Under the pieces are notes generated by a model. That model was not told where the DNA came from. It worked only from the letters and a program-made list of their open reading frames with translations, and did not search any database. From NCBI GenBank assembly GCA_025935735.1, contig JAICUS010000224.1, positions 1-8,860 on the forward strand: 8,860 nucleotides of DNA, written 5' to 3'. Below, piece after piece: positions 1 through 5,469 of this stretch (position 1 is its first letter; every line of letters starts with the position of its first letter). The stretch comes from Solirubrobacteraceae bacterium. GTDB taxonomy: Bacteria; Actinomycetota; Thermoleophilia; Solirubrobacterales; Solirubrobacteraceae. A program made the position numbers and the translations under genes.

Positions 1-1
1 C

Positions 2-274
2 GAGCTCCAGGTGGAGCGGATGGAGCGCTTGGTCGAGGTCGTCCAGCGCCGCGCCCGCGAGCGCGCCCAGCGCTTCGTCGGCCGCACGCTCGACGTGCTG
101 GTCGAGGGCGCCTCGCGCCACGACCCGACACGCTTGCGCGGCCGGACGACCCACAACAAGGTGGTCAACTTCGACGGGCTGGGCGCGCCGGGGGAGATCG
201 TCCCGGTGACGATCACCGCCGCGACGAGCCAGACGCTGTCCGGCGAGTCCTCGCTGCTCTCACGCGCGGCCTGA
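2..274 (+). CDS. miaB: tRNA-2-methylthio-N6-dimethylallyladenosine synthase MiaB, C-terminal part (5' end outside window)
   Basis: Partial gene: the frame is open from the left edge and ends with TGA at 272-274, giving about 90 residues. They cover the helix after the radical SAM domain (ELQVERMERLVEVVQRRA) and a TRAM RNA-binding domain: RFVGRTLDVLVEG, then a RGRTTHNKVVNF segment, then PGEIVPVTITAATSQTLSGE. The RGRTxxNKxV(N)F pattern followed by the G-x-x-V-x-V-x-I-T strand is typical of the MiaB tail. The family enzyme uses two 4Fe-4S clusters and SAM to methylthiolate i6A37 of tRNA; those cluster motifs lie outside the window. The call is supported by miaA, the preceding step of the pathway, about 6.5 kb downstream on the same strand. 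Other methylthiotransferases (MtaB, RimO) share TRAM, so MiaB is favoured but not proven. Confidence 0.88.
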   Translation, partial: ELQVERMERLVEVVQRRARERAQRFVGRTLDVLVEGASRHDPTRLRGRTTHNKVVNFDGLGAPGEIVPVTITAATSQTLSGESSLLSRAA

Positions 275-283
275 GCGCAGATG

Positions 284-299
284 CGCCGCGTCCGCGGCG
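284..299 (+). terminator. GC-rich hairpin after miaB, possible terminator
   Basis: Ten bases after the miaB stop lies a perfect 7-bp inverted repeat, CGCCGCG/CGCGGCG, with a 2-nt spacer (so in practice 6 bp and a 4-nt loop). Only TTCCCC follows, with no T-run, so if it terminates transcription it is not a classic intrinsic terminator. Very GC-rich DNA produces such repeats by chance. Confidence 0.3.
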
Positions 300-301
300 T
301 T

Positions 302-423
302 CCCCGGCGAGCACCCGGTCCCGGAAGACGAAGTTGTACGGGCGCGAGGTCGTTGTGGCAGACGACCTCGACCGGCGCGTGGACCGGCGTCCGCCGGCAT
401 CGCCCCGCCAGGTCGAAGTCCAG
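302..423 (-). pseudogene. Frameshifted fragment of an aminoglycoside/choline phosphotransferase-family kinase
   Basis: On the minus strand one frame reads LDFDLAGRCRRTPVHAP then VEVVCHNDLAP (about 420 down to 341), and the next frame continues it as PYNFVFRDRVLAG (to about 302). Joined, HNDLAPYNFVF is the catalytic loop of APH-type kinases (HxDxxxxN: Asp is the catalytic base and Asn binds Mg). One extra C within GCGCCCGTAC (minus strand, about 337-346) explains the shift. The expected downstream D-F-D magnesium-binding motif is absent because the fragment runs into the miaB terminator region. The N-terminal lobe is also absent: the sequence is unrecognisable beyond about 423, and the intron begins at about 494. 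It is a remnant of about 40 codons and cannot encode a working enzyme. The family assignment rests on this single motif. Confidence 0.62.
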
Positions 424-460
424 CCCGCCTGAGGGGCTCCGGCATACAGTCGACGCCGCT

Positions 461-483
461 CGGTCCCGCCGCCGGCGGGTCCG
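461..483. repeat. 23-nt inverted repeat next to the intron 3' junction
   Basis: CGG-T-CCCGCC-GCC-GGCGGG-T-CCG is a perfect inverted repeat apart from one T:T mismatch, with a 3-nt loop. It sits about 10 bp outside the inferred 3' end of the intron. It could be an old terminator stem, which would fit the preference of group IIC introns for terminator-like sites, but it lies on the 3'-exon side rather than the usual 5'-exon side. No T-run follows on either strand. Confidence 0.35.
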
Positions 484-502
484 TCCGACCCATATGTAGG
501 GT

Positions 503-563
503 CGGCGGGAGGCGTCAGTGGGCCGCGCGGGCGTGGCCGACTGTCCCATGGCGCCTCCCGCCG
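503..563 (-). ncRNA. Group II intron domain VI with candidate branch-point adenosine
   Basis: Directly after domain V, minus-strand bases 563-552 (CGGCGGGAGGCG) pair perfectly with 514-503 (CGCCTCCCGCCG), a 12-bp stem. The apical part can form CAGT/ACTG and GGCC/GGCC helices. Below the stem an adenosine at plus position 502 is unpaired, and G564:C501 and G565:C500 can pair beyond it, which is the usual setting of the lariat branch point. The last bases to 494 then supply the 3' splice site (AY). A second unpaired A at 515 is too far from any plausible 3' end. Confidence 0.65.
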
Positions 564-570
564 CCGCATC

Positions 571-603
571 GAACCGTGCGTGCGGTTCTCCCGCACACGG
601 CTC
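571..603 (-). ncRNA. Group II intron domain V (catalytic hairpin)
   Basis: A 33-nt hairpin on the minus strand: lower stem GAGCCGT/ACGGTTC (7 bp with one G-U), a 2-nt GC bulge on the 3' side, upper stem GTGCGG/CCGCAC (6 bp) and a GAGAA loop. The AGC catalytic triad at positions 2-4 and the 2-nt bulge are the metal-binding elements of the ribozyme. It begins 12 nt after the maturase stop, the standard arrangement when the ORF is looped out of domain IV. Nothing in it looks broken. Confidence 0.93.
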
Positions 604-614
604 TCCGACATCCT

Positions 615-1958
615 TCATCGCGAGGCATGCGCAGCCCCGTAGCGGACCGATCCGCCCAGTCTGTGGACGTCCAGGCGCCCGCACCAAGCCCAGTCATAGT
701 CGGCCACCCAGCGGCGGCCGGACTGCTGGTGCTTGTCGGCGGCGAGGATCGCGAGGCGTTCGTGAACGTAGGAGTCGATCTGGTGGAACTTCCGCGCCGA
801 GTTCCCGGCCCGGAAGTAGTTGCCCCAGCCCCTGATCACCGGGTTGAGGCGTTCCGCCACGACCTCGATCGGCAACGTGACGTAGCGGCGGTCGGTCAGC
901 GCCCGGATCTTGGTCCGGATGCTGTTCATCGCCGTCGCCGATGGCCAGCGTTGCAGATAGAACTGCCCGCGCCACTTCCAGGACTCGACCTTGTGCAGGT
1001 GAAAGCCGAGGAAGTCGAACCCCTCTTTGCCTCTGGTCAGCTCGACGATCCTGGTCTTCTCCGGGCTCAACCGAAGCCCGATGGTGGCCAGCACCGCCGC
1101 CGCCCGTCGTTGGCCGTCAATGGCCTGCTGGCGGGTGGAGCAGACGAGGACGAAGTCGTCCGCATAGCGGACCAGCGTCCCTGCCCGGCGTGTGTGCGCC
1201 TGCCACGCCTGATCCAGGCGGTGCAGCGCGATGTTCGCCAGCAGTGGACTGATCGGCGACCCCTGCGGGGTGCCCGACCCAGGGTCGGTGATCACCCCGC
1301 CCTCAAAGATCCCCGCCCGAAGCCAACAGCGCAGCAGCTTGAGCATCTGCCGATCAACGACTCGCCGGCCGATCTCGGCCATCAACGCGTCGTGATCGAT
1401 CTCGTCAAAGCACGCCTTGATGTCAGCGTCGAGCACCCAATCGCCGCCCCGGTTGGCCCCGACCCGGATGGCCTCGATGGCCTGATGGGCCGAGCGCTTC
1501 GGGCGAAACCCGAAGCTGGACGCCAGAAAGTCGGCCTCGAACACCGGTTCGAGCACGATCTTCGCGGCGGCCATCACCACCCGGTCAGCGACAGTGGGTA
1601 TCCCGAGCGGCCGGGTCTGCCCCGGCCGGCCCGGCTTGGGGATGCGCACCCGCCGCAACGGCGCCGGTCGATATCGGCCGGACCGCAACTGCGCGGCGAG
1701 CGCTTCGAGGAACGCCTGCACCCCGGACTGCTCGACGGCCTCAATCGTGATGCCGTCGATGCCGGGTGCGCCCTTGTTGGCCCGCACGTCCCTCCACGCC
1801 CGCCGCATCACGTCGCTGCGGGCGACCTTGTCAAAGAGGGCGTGGAAGCGACGCTCGGGATCCTGCTTGGCACTGCGATACAGCACCCGCTGAAGGGCTC
1901 GAACGCGGTCCCGGCCACCGGCCGGACTGACGGAACTAGCCGACGAATCGGCACTCAT
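615..1958 (-). CDS. ltrA: Group II intron-encoded reverse transcriptase/maturase
   Basis: A 447-aa protein that helps the intron RNA fold and splice and reverse-transcribes it into new sites. Visible blocks: ANKGAPGIDGITIEAVE (about 60-76, RT-0/1), RIPKPGRPGQTRPLGIPT (105-122, RT-2), DADIKACFDEIDH (177-189, RT-3, first catalytic Asp), GTPQGSPISPLLANI (229-243, RT-4), RYADDFVLVC (264-273, RT-5, the YADD active site), LSPEKT and FDFLGF (RT-6/7). Then comes a maturase X domain with VIRGWGNYFRAGNS. The protein stops soon after X, with no HNH endonuclease, so mobility would need another primer such as the replication fork, as in class IIC. The ATG at 1958 has GGAGGGG 6 nt upstream, a much better ribosome site than those of the host genes. 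The frame is intact with all catalytic residues, so it is probably functional. The symbol is the generic one. Confidence 0.95.
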   Translation of the reverse strand: MSADSSASSVSPAGGRDRVRALQRVLYRSAKQDPERRFHALFDKVARSDVMRRAWRDVRANKGAPGIDGITIEAVEQSGVQAFLEALAAQLRSGRYRPAPLRRVRIPKPGRPGQTRPLGIPTVADRVVMAAAKIVLEPVFEADFLASSFGFRPKRSAHQAIEAIRVGANRGGDWVLDADIKACFDEIDHDALMAEIGRRVVDRQMLKLLRCWLRAGIFEGGVITDPGSGTPQGSPISPLLANIALHRLDQAWQAHTRRAGTLVRYADDFVLVCSTRQQAIDGQRRAAAVLATIGLRLSPEKTRIVELTRGKEGFDFLGFHLHKVESWKWRGQFYLQRWPSATAMNSIRTKIRALTDRRYVTLPIEVVAERLNPVIRGWGNYFRAGNSARKFHQIDSYVHERLAILAADKHQQSGRRWVADYDWAWCGRLDVHRLGGSVRYGAAHASR

Positions 1959-2503
1959 CAGCGCCCCTCCCCACAGACGTCGTGCATGGATGAAGCAGGG
2001 GCCCTTCGCTCCGGCCGGGTTGTGTTGTCCCGCCCATCACCACTACTACGACCCCCTCCGACTCCCTCTCGGCTACCGGCCACTTCACGGGGTCGCCGCT
2101 TATAGGCCGGTGCTGCTCCGATCCCCCGCAGGGACCGGGCCGAGGAGGGTCTCCCCAGTTCCCAGAACAACCATCTGACCGTTCCACGCCCCATACGCCG
2201 AGAGGTTCCTCCGCGCCCGCTCCAGGCTCCCAGACGCGTTCCATGGCCTTCGCCCTGTTCACGCGGGCTCGGCTCCTCTTGGACCGCCCCACCGGGCGGT
2301 GAACATTGACGACGCCGCAGGCTTCGCTTGATGCTGCGGACCGGCCAGTCGCTCCACCCCGCTTCGCACCCCGCCTCTCGGCGACGCACGGGAGCTTCGC
2401 TACCAGGGACCCTGGCATCTCCCCGGACCGGACTCCCACCGGCAGGCTGCCCTGAGCTTGTCGAACAGATACTCAACCTTCCTTTCCTATTGATTGAGCG
2501 CCC
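1959..2503 (-). ncRNA. 5' RNA region of the group II intron (domains I-III and start of IV)
   Basis: These roughly 545 bases carry no convincing gene; apparent ORFs lack recognisable protein features. The size matches domains I-III of a compact group IIC intron. Visible hairpins include CTCAATC/GGTTGAG (2498-2492 with 2478-2472, one U-G), CCAGGG-A-CCCTGG at about 2403-2415, and short helices in the GTAGCGAAGC and GGTGCGAAGCGG segments. I could not assign the exon-binding or epsilon-epsilon' pairings, so the 5' boundary is an estimate. Confidence 0.6.
2451..2465. repeat. CCTGAGCTTGTCGAA motif, resembling a common dispersed repeat core
   Basis: The 15-mer CCTGAGCTTGTCGAA (TTCGACAAGCTCAGG on the other strand) resembles the core of a dispersed palindromic element I recall from many GC-rich bacterial genomes. 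Here it lies inside the 5' end of the inferred intron and has no paired second arm nearby. It may simply be intron RNA sequence. Confidence 0.25.
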
Positions 2504-2521
2504 GTTCTGTCCTGGGCGCGC

Positions 2522-2537
2522 GCGAACATACGTTCGA
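2522..2537 (+). promoter_or_regulatory. LexA operator (actinobacterial SOS box) at the radical SAM start codon
   Basis: GCGAACATACGTTCGA matches the actinobacterial LexA consensus TCGAAC-N4-GTTCGA at 11 of 12 fixed positions. The 14-nt core CGAAC-ATAC-GTTCG has perfect arms. The last base of the box is the A of the ATG, so bound LexA would cover the transcription start region. There is no purine-rich ribosome site between box and ATG, which suggests a leaderless mRNA; TACGTT at 2529-2534 or the overlapping ACATAC could be the -10 element. Regulation by LexA is inferred from the sequence match and position. Confidence 0.8.
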
Positions 2538-3607
2538 TGCGTTGGTCATCGCAGGAAGTGGAACAGGACGACGCCGGCCGGCTCCCGGGGCTCGGCGACA
2601 CCGTAGTCCGCCGCTTCAACGCCCCGGAGGCCCTCGACACCCGCTTCCACGAGGTCCGCACCAAGTCCGCCCTCAACCGCGTCCCCGGCGCCGCCCGCCT
2701 GCCGTTCAGCTGGACGGTCAATCCGTACCGGGGCTGCAGCCACGCCTGTGTGTATTGCTTCGCCCGCCCGACGCACGAGTACCTGGACCTGGACGCCGGG
2801 CGGGACTTCGAGCGCGAGATCATCGTGAAGGTCAACGTGCCCGAGGTGCTGCGGACGGAGCTGGCGAAGCCGTCGTGGAAGGGCGAGCGGGTGGCGCTGG
2901 GCACGAACACCGACCCGTACCAGTGGGTCGAGGGCCGCTACAAGCTCATGCGCGGCATCTGGGAGGCGATGCGCGACTTCGCCAACCCGTGCTCGATCCT
3001 CACGAAGTCGCCACTGCTGCTGCGCGACGTCGATCTGCTCAAGGAGATCGCCGCGGTCACGGAGGTGAGCGCGTGCCTGTCGGTGCCCACGCTGGATGAG
3101 AAGGCGTGGCGCGCCACAGAGCCGCACACGCCCCACCCGCGCGCGCGGCTGGAGGCGGTGGGCGAGCTCAACCGCCAGGGCATACCCACCGGCATCCTGA
3201 TCGCGCCGCTGATGCCCGGCATCAACGACGCGCCGGAGCAGGTCGCGCGGATCGTCGAGCTGGCCACGGAGGCCGGCGCGACCTACATCGGCGGCAACAC
3301 GCTGTTCCTGCGCGGCTCGGTGCGCGACATCTTCTTCGCCTGGGTGCGCGAGCACCGGCCGGACCTGCTGGAGCGCTACGAGGAGCTCTACGCGCACGGC
3401 GCGTACCTCCGGCAGCCGGACCGCCGGCGGATCGAGCGCGGGGCCGGCGCGCCGTGGGGCGGAGCGCCCTACGAGCAGCGGTTCCGCCACCGCGGCCGCG
3501 CCGCCCCGGCTCACGTGAACCGCGAGCGGGTGGTCGCCGCCGCCGGTGGCCGCGCGCCCTGGTCCGGGCCGCCGCCGGCCACAACCAAGCAGGAAAGGTT
3601 GTTCTGA
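2537..3607 (+). CDS. SplB-like radical SAM protein (Rv2578c family), probably SOS-controlled
   Basis: A 356-aa protein. The segment FSWTVNPYRGCSHACVYCFA carries Cys67, Cys71 and Cys74 in the CxxxCxxC pattern that binds the 4Fe-4S cluster used to cleave SAM. Later blocks are ALGTNTDPYQWVEGRY (about 120-135), SILTKSPLLLRD (153-164), SVPTLDEKAWRATEPHTPHP (182-201, where similar proteins have the S-x-x-T-x-D/E segment), GILIAPLMPGIND (219-231) and GGNTLFLRG (252-260). This is the SplB/COG1533 group, related to spore photoproduct lyase, but the substrate of this subgroup is unknown to me. ATG 2537 is favoured because the MRW opening is typical of relatives, the LexA box ends there, and an in-frame stop (2495-2497) lies not far upstream. 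No ribosome site is visible. The tail is Pro/Ala-rich, disordered-looking, and ends in KQERLF. Family call sure; repair role inferred. Confidence 0.9.
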   Translation: MRWSSQEVEQDDAGRLPGLGDTVVRRFNAPEALDTRFHEVRTKSALNRVPGAARLPFSWTVNPYRGCSHACVYCFARPTHEYLDLDAGRDFEREIIVKVNVPEVLRTELAKPSWKGERVALGTNTDPYQWVEGRYKLMRGIWEAMRDFANPCSILTKSPLLLRDVDLLKEIAAVTEVSACLSVPTLDEKAWRATEPHTPHPRARLEAVGELNRQGIPTGILIAPLMPGINDAPEQVARIVELATEAGATYIGGNTLFLRGSVRDIFFAWVREHRPDLLERYEELYAHGAYLRQPDRRRIERGAGAPWGGAPYEQRFRHRGRAAPAHVNRERVVAAAGGRAPWSGPPPATTKQERLF

Positions 3608-3647
3608 GTGATGGCCGTCACAGGCATGAAACGGGGCCGGATCGGGT

Positions 3648-4634
3648 GTGTTGGATTACGTGATGCGCCGTTTCTCACGCCCGCACGTCGCGCCCCGCGC
3701 GCGCAGCCTGACCCTGCAGACCGCACAGCGCGCCCGCCGCGCCAAGTGGGAGCTGGCGGTGATCCTGCCGCTGTTCGTGCTGACCGTGGTCGCCTACGCC
3801 GAGCGCTCGGAGATCTTCGGGCTCGACGAGCCGATCCGGGTGGCGGCGGCGCTCGTGATGGTGATCTTGGGCTGGGCGCTGGCGCGCGACCTCGGGCGCT
3901 TCAGCGCGCCGGCGCTGTTCCGCCGCATGGACCCGGCGACCGCCGGGACGGTGGGCTTCCTCATCCGGCTGGTGTTCCTGGTCGGGGCGACGATCCTCGC
4001 GCTGCGCGTGGCCGGGCTGGACCCCCGGACGCTGGCCGTCGGCGGCGCGATCACCGCGGTCGTCCTCGGCCTCGCGGCCCAGCAGACCCTCGGCAACCTG
4101 ATCGCCGGGCTGGTGCTGATCTCCGTCCGGCCGTTCAAGGTGGGCGACCGCGTGCGCCTGCAGGCCGGCGGCCTGGCCGGCCAGGTGGAGGGCGTGGTGG
4201 CCTCGCTCGGGCTGCTCTACACGACGTTCGCGCAGGGCCAGGACTCCGTGATGGTCCCGAACAACGTGGTGCTGAGCGCCGCCGTGGTGCCGCTGCGCGA
4301 GCCGGCCGCGGTCGACCTGCGGGCCCGCCTGCGCCCGAACGTCCGCCCGAGCGACGTGCAGGCGCTGCTCGAGGACGCGATCCGCACGCCGGTCCGCGGC
4401 GAGCCGACGATCGCGCTCGAGGAGGTCGACGCCGACGAGGTCGTGGTCCGCATCCAGGCCACGCCGCTGTCCGACGAAGACGGCCCGCGCCTGGCCGACG
4501 AGGTACTGTGCGCGGTCGCCGGCGTGACCCACGACGGGGCCGGCCGGGGCGTCGGCGAGGACGACGGTCCGCCCGACTCCCGGGCTCCCGACCGCGGCGA
4601 GCGCGTCGTCATCCCGCGCGCCGACTCCGGCTGA
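3648..4634 (+). CDS. Small-conductance mechanosensitive channel (MscS family)
   Basis: A 328-aa inner-membrane channel that would open under membrane tension to release solutes on hypo-osmotic shock. Hydrophobic helices lie at about 34-50, 63-80, 101-123 and 129-158. The last is the pore helix with the MscS signature: LAVGGAITAVVLGLAAQQTL, then GNLIAGLVLISVRPFKVGD. A beta domain follows (residues 165-215, with QVEGVVASLGLLYTTF and MVPNNVVL), then an alpha/beta C-terminal part and an Asp/Pro-rich tail (about 297-328). The start is uncertain: GTG 3648, GTG 3660 and ATG 3663 are all in frame, and only weak GGA-type sites precede them. The N-terminus is basic. It follows the radical SAM gene by 40 bp and might share its transcript. 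Its stop lies in a hairpin shared with the convergent SDR gene. Confidence 0.92.
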   Translation: MLDYVMRRFSRPHVAPRARSLTLQTAQRARRAKWELAVILPLFVLTVVAYAERSEIFGLDEPIRVAAALVMVILGWALARDLGRFSAPALFRRMDPATAGTVGFLIRLVFLVGATILALRVAGLDPRTLAVGGAITAVVLGLAAQQTLGNLIAGLVLISVRPFKVGDRVRLQAGGLAGQVEGVVASLGLLYTTFAQGQDSVMVPNNVVLSAAVVPLREPAAVDLRARLRPNVRPSDVQALLEDAIRTPVRGEPTIALEEVDADEVVVRIQATPLSDEDGPRLADEVLCAVAGVTHDGAGRGVGEDDGPPDSRAPDRGERVVIPRADSG

Positions 4635-4652
4635 CCCCTGGGCCGGGGTCAG
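4631..4652. terminator. Bidirectional hairpin formed by the two convergent gene ends
   Basis: CTGACCCC-TGGGCC-GGGGTCAG is a perfect 8-bp stem with a 6-nt loop. Its left arm holds the TGA of the channel gene (4632-4634) and its right arm the TGA of the SDR gene (4649-4651, minus). It is symmetric, so it can act in both directions. There is no T-run on either side, as is common for actinobacterial terminators. Confidence 0.55.
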
Positions 4653-5440
4653 CGCTTGCCGGTCTGGCCGCGCGCGACGCTGTCGGACGTCTTCGCCGCG
4701 CCCAGCTTGCGCTGCACGGTGCCGACCGGGCCGGGGGCGAGCGCGGCGAGGATGGCTCCGGCTCGCAGGGGCAGCGGGGCGACGTCGAGCTCGGCGCGGT
4801 TCTGCTCGATCGCCTTGACCACGGCTCGCGCGACGTCCTCGGGCTTCTTGGTGCCGATGTACGGCGGCAGCTTCGCGCCGGACTCCGCGAACATGCCGGC
4901 GTCGGAGATGAAGCCCGGCAGGATGACCGACACGCCGACGCCCTTCTCGGCGAGGTCCTCGCGGAGCGCCAGCCCGAAGCCGCGCAGGCCGAACTTGGTG
5001 GCCGAGTAGACCGACGTGCCGGTCGGCGCCGCGCGGCCGTTCAGGGAGGACATGAACACGAGGTGGCCGCGGCCGCGCTCGACCATGCCGGGGGTGAGCG
5101 CGTGCGCGAGCATCATCGGTGCGCGCAGGTTGACCGTCAGCGCGCGGTCGATCTGCTCCTCGCTGAAGGAGGTGAGCGCGCCGCTGCCGGGCAGCCCGGC
5201 GTTGGCCACCAGCACGTCGACCTGGCCGGCGGCCGCGAGCAGCCGGGCCGGCGCCGCCGGGTCCGCGAGGTCGGCCGCGACCGCGCGGCCGCCGAGCTCC
5301 TCGGCGAGCGGCTCGAGCACCTCGGCCCGCCGGCCGGTCAAGGTCAGCGACGCACCTCGGGCCGCCCGCGCCCGGGCGATCGCGTGCCCGAGGCCGCCGG
5401 TCGCCCCGGTGAGCAGGACATGCGCGCCCGCGAGGTTCAT
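4649..5440 (-). CDS. Short-chain dehydrogenase/reductase (SDR), classical type
   Basis: A 263-aa Rossmann-fold oxidoreductase. TGATGGLG (11-18) is the classical TGxxxGxG nucleotide site. LTGRRAE (34-40) has an Arg pair after strand beta-2, which suggests NADP(H). DLAD (57-60), VANAG (78-82), Asn104 in LTVNLRAP, Ser131/132 in MSSLNG and YSATK (Tyr145, Lys149) complete the Asn-Ser-Tyr-Lys tetrad. LPGFISDAGMF (174-184) follows, a PG motif variant. The substrate cannot be read from sequence; relatives are often called fatty acyl-CoA or DltE-like reductases. ATG 5440 has AGGTGG 7 nt upstream. The gene starts 29 bp after the FIST gene on the same strand, so they are probably co-transcribed. The C-terminal 40 residues (AGAILAALAPGPVGTVQRKL) are amphipathic and might touch the membrane. 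Confidence 0.93.
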   Translation of the reverse strand: MNLAGAHVLLTGATGGLGHAIARARAARGASLTLTGRRAEVLEPLAEELGGRAVAADLADPAAPARLLAAAGQVDVLVANAGLPGSGALTSFSEEQIDRALTVNLRAPMMLAHALTPGMVERGRGHLVFMSSLNGRAAPTGTSVYSATKFGLRGFGLALREDLAEKGVGVSVILPGFISDAGMFAESGAKLPPYIGTKKPEDVARAVVKAIEQNRAELDVAPLPLRAGAILAALAPGPVGTVQRKLGAAKTSDSVARGQTGKR

Positions 5441-5469
5441 GGAGACACCACCTGATCGAAAGGGATTGG

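Larger units (their letters stand above)
494..2503 (-). mobile_element. Group II intron with maturase ORF (group IIC-like), about 2.0 kb
   Basis: A retroelement on the minus strand made of structured 5' RNA (about 1959-2503), a maturase ORF (615-1958), domain V (571-603) and domain VI (about 500-566). The 3' end is placed at about 494 because the bulged adenosine of domain VI (502) is then 8 nt from an AT (the AY consensus); an AC ending at 496 is the alternative. The 5' end is less certain. I see no GTGYG at the expected place; the nearest match is GGGCG at 2503-2499, so the true end could differ by tens of bases. Absence of an endonuclease domain, the domain V form and the size fit class IIC. 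The element looks less GC-rich than its flanks. It lies antisense to miaB and the radical SAM gene, in the space between them, with its 5' end in the promoter region of the latter. Confidence 0.82.

Noticed and set aside
260..493. A 77-codon minus-strand ORF between miaB and the intron
   Set aside because: It is not a gene: the only recognisable homology in this interval is the kinase fragment, which runs through two other frames.
571..603. GAACCG...CGGTTC inverted repeat resembling an operator
   Set aside because: It is the lower stem of group II intron domain V, with the AGC triad and 2-nt bulge. The spacing does not fit a LexA box.
576..2105. A 509-codon plus-strand open frame across the intron
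   Set aside because: It is the antisense shadow of the maturase and the domain V region: low-complexity Arg/Pro/Asp-rich protein, no ribosome site and no recognisable domain.
2494..3099. Alternative frame starting inside the intron end and overlapping the radical SAM gene
   Set aside because: Its product is Arg/Gly/Pro-rich with no motif, while the 2537 frame carries the CxxxCxxC radical SAM signature.
3608..5455. Long plus-strand open frame (615 codons) over the channel and SDR genes
   Set aside because: GC-rich DNA gives long spurious frames. Its product is Arg/Pro/Ala-rich, and the overlapping frames encode clear MscS and SDR proteins.
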